Positions 1-7,566 of a stretch of 64,000 nt of DNA are shown here, one piece after another. The notes under the pieces were generated by a model. It was not told the origin of the DNA and searched no databases. It saw only the letters and a program-made list of their open reading frames with translations. The position numbers were made by a program, and so were the translations under genes. Positions within the stretch are counted from its first letter, which is position 1. The number at the start of each line of letters is the position of its first letter. The DNA is from Eoetvoesia sp035555955 (GTDB taxonomy: Bacteria > Pseudomonadota > Gammaproteobacteria > Burkholderiales > Burkholderiaceae_B), in assembly GCF_035555955.1 (NCBI RefSeq), contig NZ_DATMGA010000045.1, positions 1 to 64,000 of the forward strand, written 5' to 3'.

Positions 1-35
1 ATTTTTTGCCGCCGGGCCGCCCCAAGGCAAAAAGC

Positions 36-50
36 GCCCCCTTAGGGGGC
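36..50. repeat. GC-rich hairpin, possible dispersed palindrome or terminator
   Basis: A perfect 6-bp inverted repeat (GCCCCC / GGGGGC) with a 3-nt loop lies in the gene-free first 170 bases. It is followed by a second G-rich run near 77-84. Hairpins of this kind recur between genes in many Burkholderiales genomes; that statement is from memory. No T-tract follows, so terminator function is uncertain. Confidence 0.4.
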
Positions 51-170
51 AGCAAGCAGGCGCAAGTCTGCGCAGCGTGGGGGCATCCTCTGTCGCCGGG
101 CAGCCCCACCCGAGTCCATTACAATGCTGGCTATCCGCACAATCACGGCGGCCGCCCTTTTTCCAAGCCT

Positions 171-560
171 ATGAACGACACGCACTCTCCCTACAAAAGC
201 AAAGGTGGGCCAAGGCGCCTGGCCGGCGCGCTGCGCTATTCGCTGCAAGGCCTGGGCGCCGCCTTCAAGCACGAAGCCGCCTTTCGCCAGGAACTGCTTG
301 CCGCCGTCGTGCTGATCCCCCTGGCCTTCTGGCTGGGCAATACCCTGGTCGAGCAGGCGCTGCTGATCGCCGCGGTCTTTCTGGTGCTGATCGTCGAGGT
401 ATTGAACTCTGCACTGGAGGCGCTGGCCGACGCCATCACCCTGGAGCAGCACCCCTTGATCGGCCGCGCCAAGGACCTGGGCAGCGCCGCCGTCATGCTG
501 TCCATTGCCCTGGCCTGCATTGTGTGGCTGGCCGTCATCGTCCACCATGCGGCAGCCTGA
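171..560 (+). CDS. dgkA: Diacylglycerol kinase (prokaryotic DgkA family)
   Basis: Small inner-membrane kinase that phosphorylates diacylglycerol to phosphatidic acid, recycling the diacylglycerol released by membrane-glycan synthesis. The 129-residue product is close to the usual length of about 122. Three hydrophobic helices follow a charged N-terminal amphipathic stretch. The family signature EVLNSALEALAD sits between helices 1 and 2 and carries the conserved Glu and Asn of the active site. The ATG at 171 is chosen because it gives the normal family N-terminus; an upstream in-frame ATG would add about 55 low-complexity residues unlike the family. The next gene, pyrF, starts 84 bp downstream on the same strand. 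Confidence 0.93.
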   Translation: MNDTHSPYKSKGGPRRLAGALRYSLQGLGAAFKHEAAFRQELLAAVVLIPLAFWLGNTLVEQALLIAAVFLVLIVEVLNSALEALADAITLEQHPLIGRAKDLGSAAVMLSIALACIVWLAVIVHHAAA

Positions 561-644
561 GCGTAGCCGCCACACGCCCGCCGTCCCTGCCATAAAATGC
601 AGCATGGCGAAACCCGACATATCGACCACGACAGACTCCTCACC

Positions 645-1460
645 ATGACCTTCACTGAAAAACTAGACCAGGCCTGGGCGCATTCCAACTCCATGCTGAT
701 GGTGGGCCTGGATCCCGACCCGCAACGCTTTCCGGCGGAAATCCAGGGACGGCCCGACGCCATCTATGAATTCTGCCGCGCCATCGTCGACGCCACCGCC
801 CCGTTCGCATGCGGCATCAAGCCGCAAATCGCCTACTTCGCCTCCCAAAGCGCGGAAGCACAACTGGAAGCGCTCCTGGCCTATGTGCGCGAACAATACC
901 CGCAACTGCCCATCGTGCTGGACGCCAAGCGCGGCGACATCGGCTCGACCGCCGAGCAATACGCCCAGGAAGCCTTCGAGCGCTATCAGGCCGATGCGGT
1001 AACGGTCAATCCCTATATGGGTTTCGATTCCGTCGAACCCTATTTGTCGTGGCGGGAAAAAGGCGTCATTGTCCTGTGCCGCACGTCGAACAAAGGCGGC
1101 TCGGACCTGCAGTTCGTGGAAACCAAAGATGGCGAACCGCTCTATCTGCGCGTCGCCGGCCTGGTGGCCGACCGGTGGAACGCCAACGGCCAGTGCTCGC
1201 TGGTGGTGGGCGCCACGTTTCCGGAAGAATTGGCCAAGGTGCGCGCGCGGGTCGGAGACATGCCGCTATTGGTGCCCGGCATCGGCGCCCAGGGCGGCGA
1301 CATACCCGCCACCGTGAAAGCCGGCAGCAACAGCCGCGGCACCGGCATGATGATCAACTCGTCACGTGCGATTCTGTACGCCGGCAGCGGCGACGACTGG
1401 CGCGAAGCCGCCGCCAAGGCGGCGCTGGCCACCCGCGACGCGATCAACGCGGCTCGATGA
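645..1460 (+). CDS. pyrF: Orotidine 5'-phosphate decarboxylase, type 2
   Basis: Catalyses the last step of de novo UMP synthesis, decarboxylating OMP. The product has 271 residues, the size of the longer 'type 2' PyrF family found in many betaproteobacteria and mycobacteria. The catalytic segment DAKRGDIGST lies near residues 93-102 with Lys95 as the catalytic lysine, and a GIGAQGGD phosphate-binding loop is near the C-terminus. The start at 645 gives the normal N-terminus (MTFTEKL); an in-frame ATG at 597 would add 16 untypical residues. The 3' end overlaps the convergent pncC gene by 17 bp, so there is no room for an intergenic terminator. Confidence 0.95.
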   Translation: MTFTEKLDQAWAHSNSMLMVGLDPDPQRFPAEIQGRPDAIYEFCRAIVDATAPFACGIKPQIAYFASQSAEAQLEALLAYVREQYPQLPIVLDAKRGDIGSTAEQYAQEAFERYQADAVTVNPYMGFDSVEPYLSWREKGVIVLCRTSNKGGSDLQFVETKDGEPLYLRVAGLVADRWNANGQCSLVVGATFPEELAKVRARVGDMPLLVPGIGAQGGDIPATVKAGSNSRGTGMMINSSRAILYAGSGDDWREAAAKAALATRDAINAAR

Positions 1461-1947
1461 TGTTCAGGGCCGTTTTCAGGGCGAAGGCTACCGAAGCGGC
1501 TCGGACCTGCTGACGGTCCCCCTCGAAGATATGGGTGGCGGCCCGCGTCACCAGGCCGTCGTGGGCACGCTGCGCAAAACCGAAGCACACCATGCCCACC
1601 GGCTTGCCCGGAGTCGCCCCGCCCGGCCCGGCAATGCCGGTGGTGGAAATGGCGAAATGCATGGCCTGGCTGGCGCCAAGCACACCGGCCGCCATTTCCA
1701 TGGCGGTTTCCTCGCTGACGGCGCCGAAGCGCTCGAGCGTATCGCGTCCCACCCGCAACTGCTCCATTTTGGCGGCATTACTGTAGGTGACGAAACCACG
1801 GTCGAACCATTCGCTGGAACCGGCAATATCGGTAACGGCGCCGGCCAGCAGACCTCCGGTGCACGACTCGGCGCAGCCCAGCATCCAGTTGCGCTTTTGC
1901 AAGGCCTCGCCCAAATCGCGTGCCAGTATCAGGGTTGCATCGCTCAT
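1444..1947 (-). CDS. pncC: Nicotinamide-nucleotide amidase (CinA C-terminal family)
   Basis: Deamidates nicotinamide mononucleotide to nicotinate mononucleotide in pyridine-nucleotide recycling. The 167-residue product is a stand-alone CinA C-terminal domain. It shows the family motifs AESCTGGLL near residues 25-33 and TGIAGPGGATPGKPVG near 103-118. It is the last gene of the minus-strand operon and its ATG overlaps the pgpA stop codon (ATGA, 1944-1947), which suggests translational coupling. The 3' end runs 17 bp into pyrF on the other strand. Confidence 0.93.
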   Translation of the reverse strand: MSDATLILARDLGEALQKRNWMLGCAESCTGGLLAGAVTDIAGSSEWFDRGFVTYSNAAKMEQLRVGRDTLERFGAVSEETAMEMAAGVLGASQAMHFAISTTGIAGPGGATPGKPVGMVCFGFAQRAHDGLVTRAATHIFEGDRQQVRAASVAFALKTALNIIEPR

Positions 1948-2471
1948 TGCAGAACTCCTAGTCGAACCAAGATGGCCATTGCCAGCAGACTGTAGCAGGC
2001 TGCCAGGATATCGTCGAACATGACACCGAAGCCGTGCTTCAGGCGCGCATCGAAGTAGCGTATGGGAGGCGGCTTGAGAATGTCGAAAAACCGGAACAGC
2101 GCAAAAGCCGCAAGCTGGGCCCAGAAGGAATTCGGGGACAACCACAGGACCAGCCAGAAAGCGACGCACTCGTCCCAGACCATCCGGCTGGAATCGGGCT
2201 CGCCCATTTCGCGGCCCACCTGCTGGCAGCACCAGCAGCCGTATGCGTAGGACAGGACAAGCACGATGGCCACCGCCGCATCGGACAAGCGCGACAGCGC
2301 AAGCCCCCACAGCAGCCAGGCCAGCAGCGTGCCCCAGGTTCCGGAAGCCGGCCGCAACAGACCGCTGCCGAGGCCGAACGCCACGATGCGCGCGGGCGAG
2401 CGCAGCATCCAGGACCAGGTGGGAACGGCGCGCGGCGGCGATGATCGGGAATCGGACTCGGAAACTGGCAT
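1944..2471 (-). CDS. pgpA: Phosphatidylglycerophosphatase A
   Basis: Membrane phosphatase that converts phosphatidylglycerophosphate to phosphatidylglycerol. The 175-residue product shows the family order: a GSGLLRPASGTWGT segment near residues 34-47, a WDECVAFW acidic motif near the middle, FRFFDILKPPP, and GVMFDDILAA near the C-terminus. The Asp and Glu residues of these motifs form the metal site in this family. Several hydrophobic helices are present. It lies 48 bp after thiL and overlaps pncC by 4 bp, in the usual thiL-pgpA-pncC order. Confidence 0.94.
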   Translation of the reverse strand: MPVSESDSRSSPPRAVPTWSWMLRSPARIVAFGLGSGLLRPASGTWGTLLAWLLWGLALSRLSDAAVAIVLVLSYAYGCWCCQQVGREMGEPDSSRMVWDECVAFWLVLWLSPNSFWAQLAAFALFRFFDILKPPPIRYFDARLKHGFGVMFDDILAACYSLLAMAILVRLGVLQ

Positions 2472-2519
2472 GCGTCAATAACCTTATTAAAGTAACCTGG
2501 CCAGGCGGAAATCCGGCAA

Positions 2520-3479
2520 TCAGCCGAAGTGGTCGAAGCCACCGGAAGGCACGGCCACCACGCCGCCATCCGCCCGCCTGACTATCATATCGCCGCCTTG
2601 CGTAATGCGGCCGATGCGCGTGGCGCGAACCCCCGCGCGGCGCGCCAGGGCAAGCACGGTTTCGCGCCGATCGGCGGCGGCGGTAAAGCATAGCTCATAC
2701 ACGTCGCCTCCTCCCAGCACGGCCGCCTCTTGCACGGCCGCCGGCAAGCCGCGCAAGGCCTGATGCACAGGCAGGCTGTCGTAGTCCAGTTCGGCGCCGC
2801 AATGGCTGGCGGCCAGGATATGGCCCAGATCCTGCAGCAGGCCGTCGGAGATGTCCAGCGCCGCATGGGCCACCCCGGCCAGGTCCTGGGCGAAGAACAG
2901 GGGCGGCTCGGGGCGCTCCAGGGCGTCGCGCGTGGCGGCCAGAAGGGAGGCGTCGAACGGCAGCGCCTGCTGCAGCAGCTTCAAGGCGATGTCGGCCGAA
3001 CCGAGGGATCCGGTTATCCAGATATCGTCGCCAGCCTGCGCCGCGCTGCGCCGCAGCGCCCGGACCGGATCCACCTGGCCGAAGACGGTAACGCTCAACG
3101 TAATGCCCGAGACGCTGCGCGTCGTGTCGCCCCCCACCAGCGGGCATGAGGCCCGATCGGCCATGGCATAGAAACCGTCGGCAAAAGCCCCGAGCCAATC
3201 GTGATCGACGGCGGGCAGCGCCAGCCCCAGCACGCAGGCCAGGGGCTGCGCCCCCATGGCCGCCAGATCGGAAAGGTTGACCGCCAGCGCCTTGTGTCCC
3301 AGCGCCCCGGGATCCACGCCGGCAAAAAAATGCCGGCCTTCGATGAGCAGGTCGGTGCTGACGGCCATTTGCCGGCCGGCATCCACGGGCAACAACGCGC
3401 AATCGTCGCCCACCCCCAGGAAGCGCGCCGGCACGGGGCGCGAGAAATGCCGGGCGATGAGATCGAATTCGTGTGCCAA
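2520..3479 (-). CDS. thiL: Thiamine-monophosphate kinase
   Basis: Phosphorylates thiamine monophosphate to thiamine pyrophosphate, the last step of cofactor synthesis. The 319-residue product has a typical ThiL length. The N-terminal GVGDDCALL (about 22-30) and the following STDLLIEGRHF are the conserved metal/ATP-binding segments of the PurM-like fold, and LVGGDTTRS lies further on. It starts 9 bp after the nusB stop, continuing the ribB-ribH-nusB-thiL-pgpA-pncC operon. Confidence 0.95.
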   Translation of the reverse strand: MAHEFDLIARHFSRPVPARFLGVGDDCALLPVDAGRQMAVSTDLLIEGRHFFAGVDPGALGHKALAVNLSDLAAMGAQPLACVLGLALPAVDHDWLGAFADGFYAMADRASCPLVGGDTTRSVSGITLSVTVFGQVDPVRALRRSAAQAGDDIWITGSLGSADIALKLLQQALPFDASLLAATRDALERPEPPLFFAQDLAGVAHAALDISDGLLQDLGHILAASHCGAELDYDSLPVHQALRGLPAAVQEAAVLGGGDVYELCFTAAADRRETVLALARRAGVRATRIGRITQGGDMIVRRADGGVVAVPSGGFDHFG

Positions 3480-3488
3480 CGAGCCCTC

Positions 3489-3980
3489 TTAGCGGCGCGC
3501 CCCGGCTTGCACTTCGGCGGGGCGGACGTCGGCGGCCAGCTTGTCGAGCACGCCATTGACGAACTTGAAGCCGTCGGTGCCGCCGAACGACTTGGCTAGT
3601 TCGACCGCCTCGTTGATGGCCACTTTATAAGGCACTTCCAGATGGTGGATGAGCTCGTAGCTGCCGATGAGCAAAATGCCGTGCTCGATGGGAGACAGCT
3701 CGGCCAGCGGCCGGTCGATGTAGGGCACGAAGCGCTCGCGCAGGCCCGGCGCCTCTTTCAGGACACCGTGCAGCAAGGTCTTGAACCAGTTGGCGTCGGC
3801 CTCGGGGAATTCTTCGTCGTCACGGATATGGGCGTCGATGGCTCCGGCCTCCTGCAGGCCTTCGTCGCCCCGCAGCAGCCAGGCATACACACCCTGCAAG
3901 GCGAATTCGCGCGCGCGCCGGCGCGCGCTGCGAGGATTGGGGCGCGATACGGCCGCCCCCTGCGTCTTACTCTTCGTCAA
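3489..3980 (-). CDS. nusB: Transcription antitermination factor NusB (probable TTG start)
   Basis: NusB binds boxA RNA together with NusE (S10) and supports antitermination, mainly of rRNA operons. The all-helical body is recognisable: RRRAREFALQGVYAWL near the N-terminus, then PIEHGILLIGSYEL and VPYKVAINEAVELAKSFGG, ending near FVNGVLDKLA. No ATG or GTG lies at the expected position. The frame is open far upstream, but its ATG at 4283 would lie deep inside ribH. A TTG at 3978-3980 preceded by GAGGA gives a 163-residue protein that overlaps the ribH end by 14 bp. The start is an inference; the gene identity is firm. Confidence 0.88.
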   Translation of the reverse strand: MTKSKTQGAAVSRPNPRSARRRAREFALQGVYAWLLRGDEGLQEAGAIDAHIRDDEEFPEADANWFKTLLHGVLKEAPGLRERFVPYIDRPLAELSPIEHGILLIGSYELIHHLEVPYKVAINEAVELAKSFGGTDGFKFVNGVLDKLAADVRPAEVQAGARR

Positions 3981-4506
3981 GATCGTCGTCCTCGTAATCG
4001 TCGTCCTCGTAATCGTCGTCATCGTCTTCGTCGTCTTCGTCGGACTCGGGTTCGAGCGCGGCGACCAGGTTGGCCATCTCGACGGCGGCGCGGGCGCAGT
4101 CGCGGCCCTTGCCTTCGGCGCGTGCTTCGGCCTGTTCGTCGGTGTCGGTGGTAAGCACGCCATTGGCCACGGGAATGCCGGTTTCCAGCGACACGCGACT
4201 GATGGCCGCGGCGCTTTCGTTGCTGACCAGCTCGAAATGATAGGTTTCGCCGCGAATGACGGCGCCCAGCGCGATGAGCGCATCGAACTCGAAGGTTTCG
4301 GCCATTTGCGCCAGGGTGACGCCCATTTCCAGGGCGCCCGGAACGGTTACCACCATGACGTCGCGTTCGTCGACGCCCAGCTCGGCCAGCTCGGCCAGGC
4401 AGGCATCGAGCTCGGCCAGGCCGATTTCTTCGTTGAAGCGGGAACGCACGATCCCGATGTGCAGGCCTTCACCGTTCAGGTCGGGTACAAGGGTATAGGG
4501 GTTCAT
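3967..4506 (-). CDS. ribH: 6,7-dimethyl-8-ribityllumazine synthase with an acidic C-terminal tail
   Basis: Condenses 5-amino-6-ribitylaminouracil with dihydroxybutanone phosphate in riboflavin synthesis and normally forms a 60-mer or decamer. Conserved segments include IGIVRSRFN near residue 18, VTVPGALEMG near 53-62, GAVIRGETYHFE near 81-92 and IPVANGVLTT near 111-120. The catalytic fold ends near residue 152. A tail of about 27 residues made almost only of Asp and Glu with two Tyr follows, encoded by near-repeats of GAC/GAT/GAG codons. That tail is not part of the usual enzyme. The gene lies 13 bp after the ribB-type gene. Confidence 0.94.
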   Translation of the reverse strand: MNPYTLVPDLNGEGLHIGIVRSRFNEEIGLAELDACLAELAELGVDERDVMVVTVPGALEMGVTLAQMAETFEFDALIALGAVIRGETYHFELVSNESAAAISRVSLETGIPVANGVLTTDTDEQAEARAEGKGRDCARAAVEMANLVAALEPESDEDDEDDDDDYEDDDYEDDDLDEE

Positions 4507-4519
4507 AGTCGTTTCCTAT

Positions 4520-5683
4520 TTAGGCGTTGGACGAAGGTTCACTATCGTAACCCGTTATGGTCAAGGAAAAGCCCGTCATGCTGGGCATTTTTCGCGGCCG
4601 CGCCAGCAAACGCGCCCGGCCGACGTTCAGGTCGCGCATGATCTGCGCCCCGATGCCGTATGTGCGCAGGTCGAAACGGCTTTCGCCGCCCGAAGGCGGC
4701 TGTTCGCTGGGCTGCTTCCAGGCGGCGAACTGCTCGAACAGCAGGTCGGCGGTGCCCTGGCAGTTGAGCAGGACCAGCAGCCCCGTGGGCGCGGCTGAAA
4801 TGGCCTTGAGCGCACTGGAAACCGTCCAGCTGTGAGCGGTGGCGTCAGCCGACAGGACATCGAGCATGGTGGCCGGCTCGTGCACGCGCACCAGGGTCTC
4901 GGTGTCGGGGGTGATGGCGCCGTGGGCCAGCGCCAGATGCGGCGCGCCCGAAGCCAGGTCGCGGTAGGCGACGGCCCGGAATTCGCCCCAGGGAGTCTGC
5001 ATGGTGCGCTCGGCAACGCGCTCGACCATGGATTCGTGTTCGCTGCGGTACTGGATGAGGTCGGAAATCGTGCCGATTTTCAGGCCGTGTTCGCGAGCGA
5101 AGACTTTAAGGTCGGGCAGGCGCGCCATGGTGCCGTCCGGCTTGAGTATCTCGCAGATGACGGCGGCGGGGGTCAACCCGGCCAGCGCGGTGAAGTCGCA
5201 GCCCGCTTCGGTGTGGCCAGCGCGCACCAGGACGCCGCCCTTCACCGCCTGCACCGGAAAAATATGGCCCGGCTGGACGATATCGCTAGGCTTGGCCTCG
5301 CGCGCCACGGCAACCTGGATGGTGCGCGCGCGGTCGGCCGCCGAAATGCCGGTTTCCACGCCCTCGGCCGCTTCGATGGACATGGTGAAATTGGTGCCGA
5401 AGCGCGCCCCGTTGCGGCTGGCCATCAGCGGCAACTGCAATTGGCGGCAGCGCTCTTCGGTAAGCGTAAGGCACACCAGGCCGCGCGCGTGCGTCACCAT
5501 GAAATTGATGGCGTCGGGGGTTACGAATTCGGCCGCCATGACCAGGTCGCCTTCGTTTTCGCGGTCTTCCTCGTCGACCAGGATGACCATGCGCCCCGCG
5601 CGCAATTCGGCGACGATTTCGGGAACAGGCGAAATATCGAAGGTTTCCGTGCTTGCAGCACTGGCTGCCAAAGAGTTGCTCAT
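4520..5683 (-). CDS. ribB: 3,4-dihydroxy-2-butanone 4-phosphate synthase with degenerate GTP cyclohydrolase II domain
   Basis: The N-terminal half (about 15-215) is a complete RibB, making dihydroxybutanone phosphate from ribulose 5-phosphate. It has the acidic loop DEEDRENEGDLVMAAEF and RAGHTEAGCDF. The C-terminal half (about 220-375) aligns in layout with RibA, but I cannot find its zinc-binding cysteine cluster (C-x2-GD ... RCDC). Only one cysteine is present in that half (in LLNCQG), so GTP cyclohydrolase II activity is unlikely. This matches what has been called RibBX. It is the first gene of the riboflavin/nusB/thiL operon. I see no FMN riboswitch in the 230 bp upstream. Confidence 0.9.
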   Translation of the reverse strand: MSNSLAASAASTETFDISPVPEIVAELRAGRMVILVDEEDRENEGDLVMAAEFVTPDAINFMVTHARGLVCLTLTEERCRQLQLPLMASRNGARFGTNFTMSIEAAEGVETGISAADRARTIQVAVAREAKPSDIVQPGHIFPVQAVKGGVLVRAGHTEAGCDFTALAGLTPAAVICEILKPDGTMARLPDLKVFAREHGLKIGTISDLIQYRSEHESMVERVAERTMQTPWGEFRAVAYRDLASGAPHLALAHGAITPDTETLVRVHEPATMLDVLSADATAHSWTVSSALKAISAAPTGLLVLLNCQGTADLLFEQFAAWKQPSEQPPSGGESRFDLRTYGIGAQIMRDLNVGRARLLARPRKMPSMTGFSLTITGYDSEPSSNA

Positions 5684-5807
5684 GACTAGGGTCTCTATAA
5701 AAGTTGGCTCATTTTACCGCGTGGCCACTGCGAATATCCCCACATTGTCACTCGAACCGCGCGGCCATGCCGCCAAAGCGCCCCGGGATTCCTTAAGTTT
5801 TTGTTTT

Positions 5808-5852
5808 ATTGCGGATTTGTGAAAAATATTCCGCAATATTCCTGAGCGGAAT
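5808..5852. promoter_or_regulatory. Nested inverted repeats in the ribB / CYTH-CHAD intergenic region
   Basis: ATTGCGGA (5808-5815) faces TCCGCAAT (5830-5837) across 14 nt. ATTCCGC (5828-5834) also faces GCGGAAT (5846-5852) across 11 nt. The region is AT-rich compared with its surroundings and sits between two divergent genes, so an operator or overlapping hairpins are both possible. No regulator can be named from the sequence. Confidence 0.4.
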
Positions 5853-5915
5853 TGCACGCAGCCGAGGTACGATTGCGCTAAGATGCGCCATGACTCATTA
5901 CGGGCTGACATAACG

Positions 5916-7472
5916 ATGCTTGAACGCGAGCTTAAACTTCATGTGCCGGCCAAGGCCCGTACGGCCATCGAAAAAGAATTGCGCGCCGCCAAAGCCAGGC
6001 GCATTGCGCTGCACGCCAGGTATTACGACACCGCCGAGCGCGAACTGGCCAAGGCAAATGTGGCCCTGCGCCTGCGCAAAGAGGGTCGGCGCTGGGTGCA
6101 GACCGTCAAGGCCCCAGGCGCCGACGCCCTGTCGCGCCTGGAAATCAACCACCTGCGGCCCCGGCCCGAGCTGGACGTCCAACTGTACGGCGACACCCCA
6201 TTCCAGCAGGTTTTGGACCGGTTGGAAAACCCGCTGGCGCTACGCTACGAAACAAAGGTCGCCCGCCTCGCCCTGCAGCTGGAGCTCCCCAACGCCGTCG
6301 TCGAAATCGCCTACGACCAGGGCGCCATTATTGCAGGCGAGCTCGAATTGCCCATCAGCGAAATCGAATTCGAACTGCTGTCGGGCAATGTCGAGGCCTT
6401 GTTCGAAATCGGCGATCAATGGCTGCGGCGCCATGGGCTGATTCTCGACATGCGCAGCAAGGCCGAGCGCGGGGACGCGCTGGCGGGCATCGTTGCCCAG
6501 GCGCCGGAAGGCACGGCGCGCAAGGCACTGGCCGACCGGCTATGCACCGCGCGCAAAGCCCGCCACGTGGTTCTTGAAGGCAGGGCCGGCGTCGCACAGG
6601 CGTACCAGGTATGCGCCAACGAATGCCTGGCGCAAATCATCCAAAATACCGCCTATGCCGCCGGCGTCGATACGGAAGCCGCGGACAAACAGGCTCGCGC
6701 CGAATACGTGCATCAACTGCGCGTCGGCATGCGCCGGCTGCGATCCTGCTGGAAGCTGTTCCATCAATGGGTGCCCGAACCCGACTCCCCCAGCCGCGCC
6801 GAACTGCGCAAAAGCTTCGGCCTGTTCGGCGGTTCGCGCGACCACGACGTCATCAAGCTCGAAATCGAACCCCGGCTGAAGCAGGCCGGGATGCCCGCCT
6901 TCAAGCAGCCGCCCGCGCACGCCCAGCCCCGCGTCCGGCCCCAGTCCGCAGCAAGCGACGCGGCTTTTCAAAGCGCCCTGCTGAAACTGCTGGGCGGCCT
7001 GGTTCTGCTTGGCGAGGCTGCGACGGCTAGTCCGGCGCCCACTTGCGCCGCCGGCGCTGCCGCCAGGGCCGGCTCTCCCGGCGACGCCCTGCAGCCGGCC
7101 CTGATCAAAAGGCTGAACGGCTGGCTGAAGAAAATCGTCAAGGGAAGCGCGCATTTTGAAAGCCTGCCCATCGAGACTCAGCACGATTTGCGCAAACAGG
7201 TCAAGAACCTGCGCTACTGCCTGGATTTTTCCGAGCGCCTGCTGCCCCGGGCGGAGCTGGAGTCGTTGCGCGGCGTGCTGACCCATATCCAGAAGCTGCT
7301 GGGCGACCTGAACGACTACTACGTCGCTGAACAGTACTATCTGCCCCTGGTCGACGCCGAGCCCCGGATATGGTTCGCCATAGGCTGGCTGCGCTCCATG
7401 CAGGGCCGGCAAAAATCACAGGCCCAAAGGTTCTTCAAGCAATTGGGCGAACACGGCCCCTTCAAGACCTGA
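5916..7472 (+). CDS. CYTH-CHAD domain protein (inorganic triphosphatase-like)
   Basis: The product has 518 residues. The N-terminal CYTH domain (about 1-200) begins with ERELKL, a form of the ExExK signature that binds triphosphate through a tunnel of charged side chains. It continues with LRLRKEGRRWVQTVKA and the usual acidic strand pattern. The C-terminal half (about 235-515) is a CHAD helical domain with conserved histidines and basic residues (VHQLRVGMRRLRSCWKLF, HDLRKQVKNLRY), a fold linked to polyphosphate binding. It is comparable to E. coli YgiF, a tripolyphosphatase. An Ala/Pro-rich insert lies inside the CHAD half. The ATG at 5916 is chosen because it puts the CYTH signature at the N-terminus. 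Confidence 0.85.
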   Translation: MLERELKLHVPAKARTAIEKELRAAKARRIALHARYYDTAERELAKANVALRLRKEGRRWVQTVKAPGADALSRLEINHLRPRPELDVQLYGDTPFQQVLDRLENPLALRYETKVARLALQLELPNAVVEIAYDQGAIIAGELELPISEIEFELLSGNVEALFEIGDQWLRRHGLILDMRSKAERGDALAGIVAQAPEGTARKALADRLCTARKARHVVLEGRAGVAQAYQVCANECLAQIIQNTAYAAGVDTEAADKQARAEYVHQLRVGMRRLRSCWKLFHQWVPEPDSPSRAELRKSFGLFGGSRDHDVIKLEIEPRLKQAGMPAFKQPPAHAQPRVRPQSAASDAAFQSALLKLLGGLVLLGEAATASPAPTCAAGAAARAGSPGDALQPALIKRLNGWLKKIVKGSAHFESLPIETQHDLRKQVKNLRYCLDFSERLLPRAELESLRGVLTHIQKLLGDLNDYYVAEQYYLPLVDAEPRIWFAIGWLRSMQGRQKSQAQRFFKQLGEHGPFKT

Positions 7473-7540
7473 ATCGCCATCCGGCGTCCCGCTCCTGGGA
7501 CATGGCGCACGGAGGCGGGCCGAAAACCGCGCCGGGAACA

Positions 7541-7560
7541 CGGGCGGCTGAAACCGCCCG
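7541..7560. terminator. Probable bidirectional terminator between CYTH-CHAD gene and ftsY
   Basis: A perfect 7-bp stem (CGGGCGG / CCGCCCG) with a 6-nt loop lies between two converging genes. There is no long T-tract on either side, so strength is uncertain. Confidence 0.5.
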
Positions 7561-7566
7561 CTCCGT

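Noticed and set aside
3971..4050. CRISPR-like or satellite repeat from the GTC/TCG-rich run
   Set aside because: It is the coding sequence of the acidic RibH tail; spacing and units do not fit a CRISPR array.
5684..5915. FMN riboswitch upstream of the RibB-like gene
   Set aside because: None of the conserved FMN aptamer segments was recognisable in the upstream region on the minus strand.
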